Shown here: positions 50,690-61,600 of the stretch, piece after piece | Position numbering within the stretch: the first letter of the stretch is position 1 | How the letters are laid out: every line of letters starts with the position of its first letter | NCBI GenBank assembly: GCA_013399895.1 | Contig: VXBA01004859.1 | Location: forward strand, 2,461,973-2,525,972 | Source: Serilophus lunatus | Taxonomy: Eukaryota; Chordata; Aves; Passeriformes; Eurylaimidae | Direction of reading: 5' to 3' | DNA length: 64,000 bases | The notes under the pieces: model-generated | Seen by the model: only the letters and a program-made list of their open reading frames with translations | Databases searched by the model: none | What the model was told of the DNA's origin: nothing | Translations under genes and position numbers: made by a program

Positions 50690-51830
50690 GAAGTGCCAAA
50701 GAAGAATGGAGGCACACTGATGAAAAACAAACATCGCAGCCATTATCATCGATCAGCAATTGATTGGTGTATGAGCAAAGAGTGCGAGCAAAGAAGTACA
50801 GGATGTTTATGGTGTATAATAAAACCTGATTTAATCTCCTTCAAAAGGTGTATTTCCTGTGAAGAGGATTTTTAGACAGGAGGCACAAACTTCATTAGCA
50901 CAAACTCAAGAGTCATGTGAGGAGCTTTTTCTTGGAGATTCTGGAAGTTCACCCTTATGCAGATCGGAGGATACGAAAACATTTTTCAGATGATGCATTA
51001 ATAAATCAATAGCTGCATGTCAAACAGGACCTTACCCATGTCCTTTGCTTATTTAATTAAATATTTTTCAAGACTCGCTAAAACCACGCTATCACATCAC
51101 TACAAGAATACGATTGATTTTGAAGAAGGAGCAGGGGAAGGACAGCTGAGAAAGAATCTGGTCTTCCGAGATGCCGGGGATCCCGCATGTGTGTTGTATA
51201 ACAAATTTTTGTGTTTACTCAGTAGCACTGATTTCGTTATGAGCAGCTTCTTCAAACTTAGATAAACCTGAAAGGACTTTCTTTTAAGTGGAAAAACCAC
51301 GCCCAACTGTCAACTTGACAGAGGCACACGAGTTAACTCCTATTACACTCAGGCTGAACTAAAATGACATCACTTTTCACCCTCACCCTGAGACCTAACG
51401 AGCTTCAGCACTTGAGATGTGAAAGACCAATAACTTAATCCACTGTTTAAAGCAATCCCTATTTTTAAAGCAGTGCTGTATTTGATTAAGTCACTGTAAA
51501 GCTCGGTAGAGCTGTGTCAAGTTAAATTATATTCTTTAAAGTAAAAATGTCATTTTACATGAAATGTAAAACTTCAGTCTTATTGCATTTTTATACGAAA
51601 ACCAAGTACCATTTATTTACATCCAGACAGCTCCCATTAATAGCAATCTATAGCTGGCAGGTGTTACAGGCCTGAATGTGTTCTAAAAGACTAAAATATT
51701 ATCTTCTAGATTTATAGATTAAAAATATCGAACTGTTTTCAAAAGTATGTACAGATTCCCTGAAACTGTAGCCAGAAGATACCGCTGTGATTATCACCGA
51801 GCGATTATTCAAGTCCCAATATGGTTTAAA
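50690..51830. promoter_or_regulatory. CpG-enriched candidate conserved non-coding block
   Basis: About fifteen CpGs lie between 50690 and 51400, with more at 51590-51810, against a CpG-poor background. Homeodomain-type ATTA/TAAT words are dense, as in CATTATCATCGATCAGCAAT and TTATTTAATTAAATA. An 82-codon frame at 51017-51265 and one on the opposite strand are not convincing as genes. No repeat family is recognised until the LINE at about 51.9 kb. I infer a candidate enhancer cluster. A decayed exon is an alternative. Confidence 0.33.
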
Positions 51831-51944
51831 CATTGCTGCTTCTACAAAAAAAATTTTAATCTTATCAAAACTGTCCTTGTTAGCTCAACAGAGCAGGTTT
51901 CCCACGATCCCACACTGAGTGGTATCTGTAACCTTCCCTTAAAC

Positions 51945-52312
51945 CTGTTACCTGGGTCACTCCATTCTCACTCTCTAAATATTGGCACAACATTAGCTTT
52001 CTTCTAGTCCTCTGGAAGCTCACCAGTGTTCCAAGGCATTAAAAACCAACACTAACTGCTTGGACAGTTCCTTGGCCAACTCTGTGAAAATTATTGGATG
52101 CAGGTTGTTCAGATTCAATGTTATTAAAATGATCAAGTTTGGCATTTTTGGAAAAGAAACTATTTCAGCAGCATCATGGTCCTGTGTGACTATGTACTTT
52201 GGCTTTTTCTCAAATACAGAACAGAAATGTTTGTTGAGCACTTCTGATTTTTCTGCATTGTTATTAAATATTCCATCATATTCACCCAGGAATACCCAAG
52301 CATGATGTTTTG
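51945..52312 (-). mobile_element. old CR1/L3-type LINE, ORF2 reverse-transcriptase region
   Basis: Read on the minus strand, this carries the ORF2 linker and N-terminal reverse-transcriptase part of a CR1-clade LINE. The translated landmarks in order are NNNAEKSEVLNKHFCSVFEKK (52285-52200, approximate), NLNNLHPIIF with ELAKELSKQLVLVFNALEHW (about 52110-52020), then after a frame break GELPED and KKANVVPIF (about 52020-51980), and a final DPGN. The family pattern is NNNAEKAEVFNKYF, LAEELSEPL and KKANVVPIFKKG. Stops and a frame shift make it inactive. It is far more diverged than the CR1 tails elsewhere in the window, so it is probably an early amniote insertion. Confidence 0.85.
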
Positions 52313-55033
52313 AGAGTTAACCCCCACCCTACAATCCATGCATGTGCACATGCAGACACATACACAGGTTTTGATGTGGCTTGACTGAAAGTTCTCTTTG
52401 TGTACTTTGGTTCTTATTTTTTTTTTTCAATTCTTTCTAACATCCAGGCCATATGCTGTTACTAATTTACCTTTTCTCCTTTTCTTATATAACTGTGATA
52501 GCAAAGAGTCATTTTCCTTCCAAGCTGTGCAGTTGAATAAGTGTTACCTTTATTTCTTGAACACAGAATTGTGGCTTCTGAGACAGAAGCAGAAGTTCTG
52601 AGAGTGCCTGTGGTGGGGCTGGTACACCATTCCCACTGAATTTCAAACCTTATGGGAACAAGATGATCAAGGGGTCTCTGCCAACAGTTCTTGTTCTGTC
52701 CAAGAATCCTCCAGCTTTAGTCTGCCATTGTAACAGAGTAATGTTAGTCTGAAATACTCAAACCTCATTTCATTTGTGACCTGAATCATACTTGCATTGC
52801 TATCTACAAAAGTAAAGACTAACAAACACAACAGAGCTGAAAATAACCACTAATTACACTTAGTCCATATCGAATTATTTGTTATATATTGGGGAACTCA
52901 TCTGCTCAATATATTCTTGCATCAATAGCATCTTTCAAACATGCAGGTGTTTTAAGAGAATAAAGTTGCAGTTAGGCGAATACTTAGGCACTAAAAGTTG
53001 TTTTTATTCAAGCCTACACAGGATTTGGAACTCTCCAGGACTTCAAACTATCCTGCCCCTTTCTTTGGGTGTTTAAAGCAAGGATCAGACTCGTACCAGT
53101 TATTCAGATTTGCAGATATTGGCCAAAACAATCCCAAACATCAGCAACCAACTTCTAAATGTATTTTCCACATGTATTCTGTTTATCTAGAGAAGCACCT
53201 GGATTTGTCAGTGGACTGTAATGATGAGAGGAATAAAGGTGAATAGGACAATCGAATTGTTTTCCTCTTACTTGCTAATGTAGAGAGATGGGGACTGTAA
53301 CATCAGGGCAGCTCAGAAGACAGCAGTAAATTCAATAACACTAATCCCACCTGTGATTTCCCTTACACTTTATAAATTAACTCTCTATATAGTGTGAAAT
53401 TCAGGTGTTGCACTGTAAGCTTGTTGGCTGAAACAGCACTGACCATTTACCAGAATGCCTTGGGAAGCTGAAAAAACTTTCTATGCTGTGCTCATGGGAA
53501 TGTGAAGTTTTCTCTCACCGAGGTTAAAATGTTTGAAAAGTGAAGCCCTATATAAAATTCTGTTTGTGTAACTGAAGTTCTGATGTTGTTTACCTGAAAT
53601 GTTTCTATAATTCTTCAACTTTTGAGTTTCAGGTTGGTGATTTGCGAGTAGCAGATTGCACTCTCCTGAACTAAATCTAACAAGCACCACAAAGTGAAAA
53701 TAAACTGGAGAGACTTGAAATAAAAATCACTTCAAGAAATCTAAGCATGGTGGGTTTTTGTGTTTTTTGTTGTGTTTTTTTTTTTTTTTTTTTCCTCCCA
53801 CTTTAAGCCAACTAAACTCCCAACACATTCTGATCATCTCGCCACAGTGTGTCTGTGCTGGTGACAACTGATTCATGTGTACATTTACATATCCCCTCAG
53901 TGCCAGCAGCAGAATACAAAATGGGTCCTCCTGCTCTGGCAGATGACACAGCGCTGGCAAATCAGGAGGAGCTGTCAAAAACAGCTGTCCATTAAAAGAG
54001 TTTGCTGAAACAACTAAGAGCTGTTTGAAAATGCTAGGTGGTAGAATTTAATTGGAGTAGCAACTGTTCAAAATTAAGATTAAAAAGGACCAGTCAGTAC
54101 GGGTGGGTTTCAGGTCTAAGAGGTGTTTTTATATATGGATATTTACATTTGGGATATAAACAATTAAGTTTGCTGATTTCCTGTGCCTCTCTTTGCTTAT
54201 ACTCATGCTCCATCCCCAGGTCGGGAAAGTTTGGGCATGTCCATAACTGCTCTGTTGAATACTAAGCGCAGCTATCCACACTGGTACCCAGGCAGAGCTA
54301 TTTTAGAGATAAAGAGGAAAAAGGAGAAATTCATGTTTTTTGAAAGCCAGCTGTCTCTGTGGATGCAAACTACATTGTGCTGCACTGCCAGTGTGTTATT
54401 AGCTGCCCATGTGGACAGGGGATGTGGTTAGTTTTCCATAGTGGGAACAAAATGCAGGCACAGGCGGCCCAAGCAGAGCTCCCACCAAGTGTATTCCATT
54501 ACACCACGCACCCTGTTTAAAGACCACATTTGTCTCAGCACATAAAATTGCATGCACATAAATGAAGTTTTCCCTTTAGTATGAATGTAGTCTTGGGAAA
54601 AGAGGCCACTGTAACTGCCCAGAAAATTTCATTTTTCACTAGGAACTTGTTTTGAATGTGCTGGAGGCAACACTAAACCCACTTTGGCTTAGGTAGTCTC
54701 TGTATCAGAAACTTGACTGTGAAATAAATGTAGCAGAATAGAAATACAGGCAAGCAAAACCGTTTGGCAAAAACTAGAGATCCTGCATATTCTCCCTAGT
54801 TTAGCTGAATATTTTGTAGAACAAGCCTGTTAGAAAAAACTACTGAAATGAAGTAAGAGTGTTTCATTTTTGACAGTGTCAAAACAAAATTATTTTAATT
54901 TCGTGACTTAAAAGTTTTACATTTAAAATTTTTTTTACTTGAATAAAAATGCTCAAAAATCCCAGGAAAAGGTTTCCTTCCAGCTCAAATAAAAGTGTTT
55001 CTCTTTTTAACTGATTGTTTTCTTTTTCTGCAG
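52313..55033. other. unique non-coding stretch
   Basis: No gene is supported. A 19-base T run near 53.78 kb is the only clear simple repeat. A weak CR1-like 30 bases near 52.65 kb was rejected. Confidence 0.6.
53775..53793. repeat. poly(T) run, 19 bases
   Basis: The homopolymer follows a TTTTTGTGTTTTTTGTTGTG stretch. It is simple sequence only. Confidence 0.9.
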
Positions 55034-55148
55034 CAGCTCAAGCACAGGCAGGCAGAAGATCTGCATTTTGTTCTCCATTTTGCGACCAAGTCCTCATCAA
55101 AGCGCCTCAGGCACCAACTCTACTTATGTGCTTTAGCTTGGCGCATCT
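55034..55148 (+). other. candidate exon (phase 0 to phase 1)
   Basis: A strong acceptor (TTGTTTTCTTTTTCTGCAG, with a second CAG making a NAGNAG pair at 55031-55036) precedes this piece. A strong donor (ATCT then GTAAGTGTG) follows it. One frame is open throughout, beginning QQLKHRQAEDLHF and ending LCALAWRI plus one base. I recognise no protein family in it. The open frame alone is not significant at this length. The quality of both splice sites and the three CpGs are the arguments for it. It could also be a non-coding RNA exon or chance. Its phase fits the candidate exon at 58497. Confidence 0.28.
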
Positions 55149-57268
55149 GTAAGTGTGTGTCTAAAACATTTCTAGTACTTTGATTACTTGGTAGTTACAC
55201 AAGTAAAAATCTCCTTGGTTTTTCCTTTTAGAAAGAACAGTGTCACACTGTGTTCTATCCATCGCAGGCCAGTGAATCTGCTCAGACAGGGAATCCAGAG
55301 AGGCCATAAATATTAAGTACATAACCAAGATTTCTTCTTGCTTGAGATGCAAGACCTGCATCTTGAAAGAATTCAGAGTAGTCATAGACATATTGCAATA
55401 ATATTTTGTGAGTTTTAGTGCCATTGAGCATTTTTACCTTGGTTGTGTCTTTTTAATATGTTGGACCTCAGCTTTGATTTGTTTGCTTTAAATAAAATCT
55501 GCTTTAAAATGTAATAAGAAAATAAAACCATTGCAGCAAATCAAAAAACCATGCATGCACTAAAATTAAATTTCCCATTCTGAAAGAAAAAAATAGAAGT
55601 TGAAAAGGCATTAGGCTCAGTTTCCCAGCAGAAACCTTACAGTAATGCCTGTGACTGCAAGACTATAGCTCAGTGTATGCAATACATTGCAACTAGAAGA
55701 AGCAGTGACAGCTGGTGGGTAAGTAAACAGATTTCATTTCAGTTTTTGTCTGAAAATGATACAAATTTTTCTTTAATATGATTCTTCGCTGCATCTTCTG
55801 TTTCCATCCAATGATGAGGCCCTTTCCAAATTGTATCCTAGCTCTGTTAAATATTTTATTTGACTTAACAAACATAAATGAAACAAAATAAATCATTTTG
55901 AAACACTTAACTTTTTAGTCTACTGGAATGATTAAAAAATGTGGGTCCTAAAAGAATTTGAAAGAGGGTGGTCACAAGCAAAAAGCATGTTAATAGCCTT
56001 GTATGCACTGAGTGCCACACACAGCAATATAACCCTAACCATCTTTTTAGAGTGTTTTACTTAAACAAAGATATATTTTTAATTTAGTATTTTCTGAAAT
56101 TTCCTTGAGGAAATTCCTTCAAGTAATTTCTTTCTTTTTGTTTCCCTGTTCTTCCCTAAGCTGCCTCAAAAAAGCAACCTCAAAAGCCTCTGAACTGAGG
56201 TACGATTATGGTAAAAACCTTAGGCAAAAAAGCAGAAAGAATAAAATGCCTAAAGTGATCAGAAGCCATAATGTAAAGATACAAAAGCATAAAGGTTCAC
56301 TGTCTTTCTTTGCATAGATATGTACGGGAGAGGAGAAAGAGGGATCGTCAAATGGATTGGGCAATTTTGGTTAAAAAAAATAAAAATTCCTATTTACATT
56401 TGCATTAAAAATTATATTTAACGTCTATTTTTTGATAAACTACTTGTAAGTGTTCATTGACCAAAGGGTAAGTTTTCAGTGAGACACAAGCCAACTCCCA
56501 GGAAGAGGAAGTGAGATGGCTCACGCAATGCTCAGTGTGCAGGGTGTAGCCTTAGGACAGCAGACAGCCATATCTGCAATGAAATCTTTTACTTTAGTTT
56601 TTCTTTTGTCATCCAAACAATTTGTGCAGACAAGCAGGCATACTTAGATTAGCTAAAAACATCCAAAATGTAATACAGCTTCACTGCTTTTTTTCTGCCA
56701 CTGCAACCTCTTGCTGCAGAGACTTTGCAGAAACAAAAAGGTTCAGAATCCTTAAATATAAATAATAAAAGTTACTTTGGGTTGAGACTCTCCCTGTGAC
56801 TCTTTTATAAGTGGGAAGCTGTTGAGAAAGGTAGGACAGACCTGTGCTATGATTAGAGCAGTGATCATGGAAGAGAAGCCCTCAGTAGTTTCAACACTAA
56901 TAAACCTTTCCTCTCCTCTCTGACCAGGCACTAAATATGGGTTTCATGTCTCTCGACGCTGCAGAATTCCACGTTTCATGAGTATTAGCAGCGTGTGGAC
57001 CAATATGTGAAAGAACAACTTTCATATGAGTTCATGTATAAATCAATATACAACTGCATTGAAATCTAATACATTGCACAGACAGTGATAGAATCTTGCA
57101 ATTAAACATCACTTTCTGTTTCCTTTTATTAAGGCCTTTGCTTTTGAAGATCACCTGCTCTGCATGCTCTGTCCCGCCTCCTGTTTCAAAATGCACAGTT
57201 CAGCGAGGAATAATCAACCTTGGGTATCCTAATATATTATCTTAACAATGTTTTTGTTGTTGTTGCAG
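55149..57268. other. non-coding stretch between exon-like segments
   Basis: No gene is supported. A third acceptor-like site with a long pyrimidine tract ends at 56160, with possible donors at 56200 and 56211, but the resulting 39-50-base pieces have no other support. Confidence 0.5.
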
Positions 57269-57297
57269 TCCAAAAACATCTTTGTGATTAAGAAGAG
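57269..57297 (+). other. candidate 29-base micro-exon
   Basis: TTTTTGTTGTTGTTGCAG immediately precedes and GTAAGTCT immediately follows, both good splice signals. Only one frame is open (SKNIFVIKK plus two bases). Joining it after the 55034 exon would bring in a TAA stop, so the two would not both be coding in one message. It could act in a non-coding or alternatively spliced transcript, or be chance. Confidence 0.22.
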
Positions 57298-57725
57298 GTA
57301 AGTCTAGCTAATGATAGTATCTGTGGAGCTAGAGATATCTGCTATATGCAAAAAATTCCTAATAACGTGATTTCAGTGCTGTCACCAGCAACAGCACTGC
57401 TAACCAACACCACATATTTACCATAAAAAACTGGGACTGAACTTTGAATTCAAATGAGAATTAACAACTCTGTGTTTTCATGTACTTGAGCTCCATGATG
57501 GGAACAAAGATCTTTCATTCCCAGCTGTGGTACAGGTTAGCCTCAATAAAGAGAACTCTGAACTATGTGTCTTTTCTACATTCCTGAGAAACATTGACAT
57601 TTTTAATAAGTTTTATAAAAATTTAAGAATCAAGATCTAGAAAATTATTCTAACAAGGCCCACTGAGAGAAGACGCAAAAGGGAATTTAAAAGAGTTAAA
57701 GAATGGACAAGTTAACTGTGATTTT

Positions 57726-57774
57726 ATCATAGAATATACTGAGTTGGCGGGAACACACAAGGGTCATCAAGTCC
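57726..57774 (-). mobile_element. short CR1 LINE 3' end, reverse orientation
   Basis: ATCATAGAATATACTGAGTT, then GGGTCATCAAGTCCA, is the reverse complement of a CR1 3' terminus. The family pattern is TCATAGAATATCCTGAGTTG, GGATCATCGAGTCCAAC. Only about 50 bases are recognisable. Confidence 0.75.
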
Positions 57775-58496
57775 ATATTTTTGCAGTAGGGAACTTTAAC
57801 AAACCTGATCATATACAAAGTGCAAATCAAATGCCGTATTGGATGCACTTTCATAGATGTGTCTCAAGATTGCACGATTCAACTTAACAAACAGGGTGAT
57901 GTATCCTTGTGGTGGAAGCTCTCAGACTTCTTGGAAAGTGTTCTAAAACTTCTGCACACCAGGCCACTGGGACACTGTTTGTACTAAGTAAAGCTGCCAT
58001 GGTGTTATCTGCAGGAAAAAGTCCAAGAGTAATCTCTATGTCCAGCCACACACAGTGGGGTCAACTGCTTGGGCAACATGGATCTGAGCCAGAGCAAAAG
58101 CAGCTCCAAACACAATTGTAAATTAGGAAACAAGGAGGGGGGATATAAAAAAAAGGGGGATCATTCTTAAATCAAAAGCTATAGCAGGTCACACCACTCA
58201 CTCATCTGTGTGTGCACTTCGTGATTCTCATTCAGTTCTTCTGGATTCTCAAACAAAGTGCCGAGTCCTAAAAATATTTGGAACTATTACAAAGCATAAA
58301 TTATAAATGTGTCGAGAAAATGGAAAAAGGTGTCTTGGGCCTACTTAGAACACAAAATGATCTCAACCATTATTCAACAATGATATGAAGATCTTTTATT
58401 TCATTTCTTCTTAACAGTTCCCTGTGTTTGCTATCATTTCTTGCCCAGCACCGTGTCAATAATTACTAAATTAGCAGGACGCCTGTACAATTTCAG
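57775..58496. other. non-coding stretch before the 58.5 kb candidate exon
   Basis: No gene or clear repeat is recognised. The sequence just beyond the CR1 terminus may be more of the same element, too decayed to align by eye. Confidence 0.5.
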
Positions 58497-58628
58497 TTAA
58501 AGTGTTATTACTGACAAGTCAAACAAAGAAAGCTGATCGAAAAGATGGGACTCCATCTCCTTATTTAAATGGACCGTGTTCAGAGAAGAAGATTGAAACT
58601 CCTTTTTCTTCAAAGAAAGAAGGGAAAG
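58497..58628 (+). other. candidate coding exon, 132 bases (phase 1 to phase 1)
   Basis: The segment is bounded by TGTACAATTTCAG (weak pyrimidine tract) and AAAG followed by GTATAG (acceptable donor). Its length is a multiple of three and it is open in one frame, reading KVLLLTSQTKKADRKDGTPS, then PYLNGPCSEKKIETPFSSKK and EGK. The lysine, serine and proline-rich composition resembles a disordered intracellular region of a real protein, but I cannot name a family. The same frame runs on to 58792 if unspliced. Joining to the 55034-55148 candidate keeps the frame. Chance remains likely enough that confidence is low. Confidence 0.3.
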
Positions 58629-61600
58629 GTATAGTTTACATTTTGTGCTGCTCAAGGACAGAGAGTCAGAGGAAATGCCTTTTTAATGTAAACCTCTTTT
58701 CATTTCCAAGGGACAAAAATGAAGGTTATTTAAAAGAATCATGCTTGGAGGAAGAAGTAATTATGGGGTTTTTTCAAATCTTAGAAGAATAATGCTTTTA
58801 TATTTCCCTGAGATGACCCAATTTGCTTTGTGATGTGCTCCCTTAAATGTAAGTGTGTTGACTTCTTTGAACCATATTGTTTCTAGCATCTAAAGAAACT
58901 CCTCTTGTACCACAGTGTTGATTGATTTTGACTCTATACCAATGCCTGAATATTCATAAAGCTATTGCTGGTCTACACAACCCATAAGTTAAAATGGTGC
59001 AGAATATCTGCTCCTGGATATCACCAAAATACTCGTGTGTAATGACATGTTCAATCTGGGTTTTTTTGAAAAGTATAGCTCCAGATTTTTTACTTATTTG
59101 GGCTGGAGAGCTCCATAATCTGGAAGATCCTAACAGAATTCCAAGATCACGCAGACCTTTCTTAATATATATTTGATGTTATTTGTGGCAATTTCTGGTG
59201 GAATAAATGTTGGCACCATTTAATATGTGAAAAAGGATGCAGTTCTGTAAGCTTCCTCAGAGGTGTATCCACCTTTACTGTTTCATTAATCCAGTGGCTC
59301 ATTCCCTCCCAAAATAAGAACTTTCACAATCAGGACTGACAGTTTTTGCATTTTTTTTTTGTTTTGTTTTTTTAATCCAAATCACCTACTTCCATACTGT
59401 TGAAAGTGTTCAGGGACAGGTTTTTTGGGCAGCAGCCGTGTAAATGTGGAAAAAAAGAAATATATTAGAGAACCATAATCACTCTAATGTGGTAAAGCAG
59501 AAAAGGAGACAAATTTAGTAAGTCTTGGTCACCCAATGATTATTAGTATGTGCTACTCCCCTAAATCTGGAGTTTATTTAGTTGTTGTCACTTGTCATGT
59601 AAACAAGCCAACAGGGACAACTTAAATCTATAAAATTAGACATTAGGTTTTAGGTCCTTCATGTTTTTTTGATTAGGTCTCACTGGTACTCTAGGCACTG
59701 CCTTAATGCAAATAAATAAACATTGATAAAGGTGATTACAGCACCTCACTGACATTTTTCAAACCTTAAAAAAACTATTTTATTTCAATTTTTTTGAGAA
59801 AGTTTTGAGCTGAGCTCTCACTAGCTCCAAAGCAAGACAATTCTATTCCCACAGAGCTGAATACAATTACTAATTTCACTTGTAGTACACCCTATTCTAT
59901 TCCTTAATTCTCAGTCAAAGGAATAACTAGTTTAATATCTGTCATCTGCTACTTGTAATTCTACAATCTCATGGGCCAGGGTCCAATTATGCAAAATGAA
60001 CCATTTTCTAGGCTAGAATCATTTAGAAATCATCTTTTTCTCTTTAATCTGTCTGAAACTTTTTTTTTTTACAAAATAGATTTTACTCAAAGGTTTAATT
60101 TTCATGAAAAGATTGAATACAGAAGACTTTTTTTCCCTCAAAACACAAGTGTTCCAAAAATGTGATCAACTGAAAGCAAAGAAACAGATTTGTACACAGG
60201 TTTTTGGAAATGAGGGGCAATATTGCAATTAGACTTCACTTCAAAAAAAGCACCAGTCATTTTTAATGCTGAAAGTATTTTTGAGGCTGGCTGCAAAGTG
60301 CTCTAGTAATGGTGCAAATTATTTATTCAATTTTTCATTATTTTTTTTTTTTTTCAAAATCCTCTGTGAGACTTTTAGGTGTGAATTTTCAGTTTCTAAG
60401 GATGCCATAGGAAATGTAGTATGAATTGAAAAAAAAAAAAAGAAAAATAGATCCTGAAACAGATAAAACTTGCATTTTCACTGTATCACACAAGGAGAAA
60501 GGTTATTCTGTGAAAACAAAAGACAACAGATACTTGAATATACTTCTTGCAGAATGCACAAATTAGTCTGTTGTGCTCTAGGCCACAAGCTATTTATTGA
60601 AGATAAAAATTTAGCAAGAGGCAAAAAAATTACTGAAGCTATACTCTTGATTAAATTACATAAAATTAAATACTTTAAATGGTACGTAATCTCCACAGAA
60701 AAAGGGAACAGCTTTTCTCAATGAGTAGATTATATCATGTTATTTATTAGGGAATTTCTCTCACTCTCTTGTGTAGCATCTGGTTCTGATCACTCAGAAT
60801 CAGTCTAGGGAAGGAGATGGAATTGGTCTGATCCTCCATAAGCACATTCACTACTAGCTAAACAGAGCCATGTTTGGGGTAACATGTAGCTACGCCTTTC
60901 TAATGAGTTAAAACATCACGCAAGGACAAAGGAACTACACGTTGCCCTGTTACTGGGAGAATATGGCAGAAAAGGCAGAGCTCCACAAACTAGACTTAGA
61001 AGTGAAGAATTTAAACCCACATGCTTGGAAGAAAAATAATGCCATATAGGCAGCCTTGAGTGAGGTTCATGTAAAGTCATTTTAGGCAGTGAGAAAATGG
61101 ATGTCTACTTAACCACCTGTGATGTCACTCTACGAGAAATGTTCTTCTTATTCATACATTCCCAGTCCCTGCAGAAAGGAAACAATGACTGCACATGTTA
61201 GGATGGATTTTCTTTTTCAGCAGAATCGTGATGGTGTTTACTTTGGCAGGGAATAAATTTAATACCAGTTAAAACATTTTTTGTTGACTTTTACAGTCAT
61301 TACACGCTGTTGCAGCAACTCATGAAAATTATTAATAGAAATACAAATAGCCAAATGTTTTTGAAAATCACTGTTTGTTGCCTTTGACTCAAGTAATCAG
61401 ATCTTTGTATTTAGAGAGCTGAGATACTGAAGGAAAATTTGGCATTCTGAGGAACTAGTTCATTGCAGTGTATTTTGCAACATTAATGCTGTGTACAGAG
61501 AGTTTGGTATAAAGGTCTAAAGAAACTCTAAAGATCTTGTAGCTTACTCTCTAAATTATTATTTTTTTATTCTGAGGGACCTGAGGGAATGTTCATGACT

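Noticed and set aside
52640..52675. GGGAACAAGATGATCAAGGG, resembling the CR1 3' end
   Set aside because: Only about 30 bases resemble the family, and the terminal ATTCTATG-type repeats and upstream part are absent.
56400..56470. Possible reverse-orientation third copy of the 44.1/47.5 kb repeat around GTGTTCATTGACC
   Set aside because: Only the short core word agrees. The flanking AT-rich sequence aligns no better than chance by eye.
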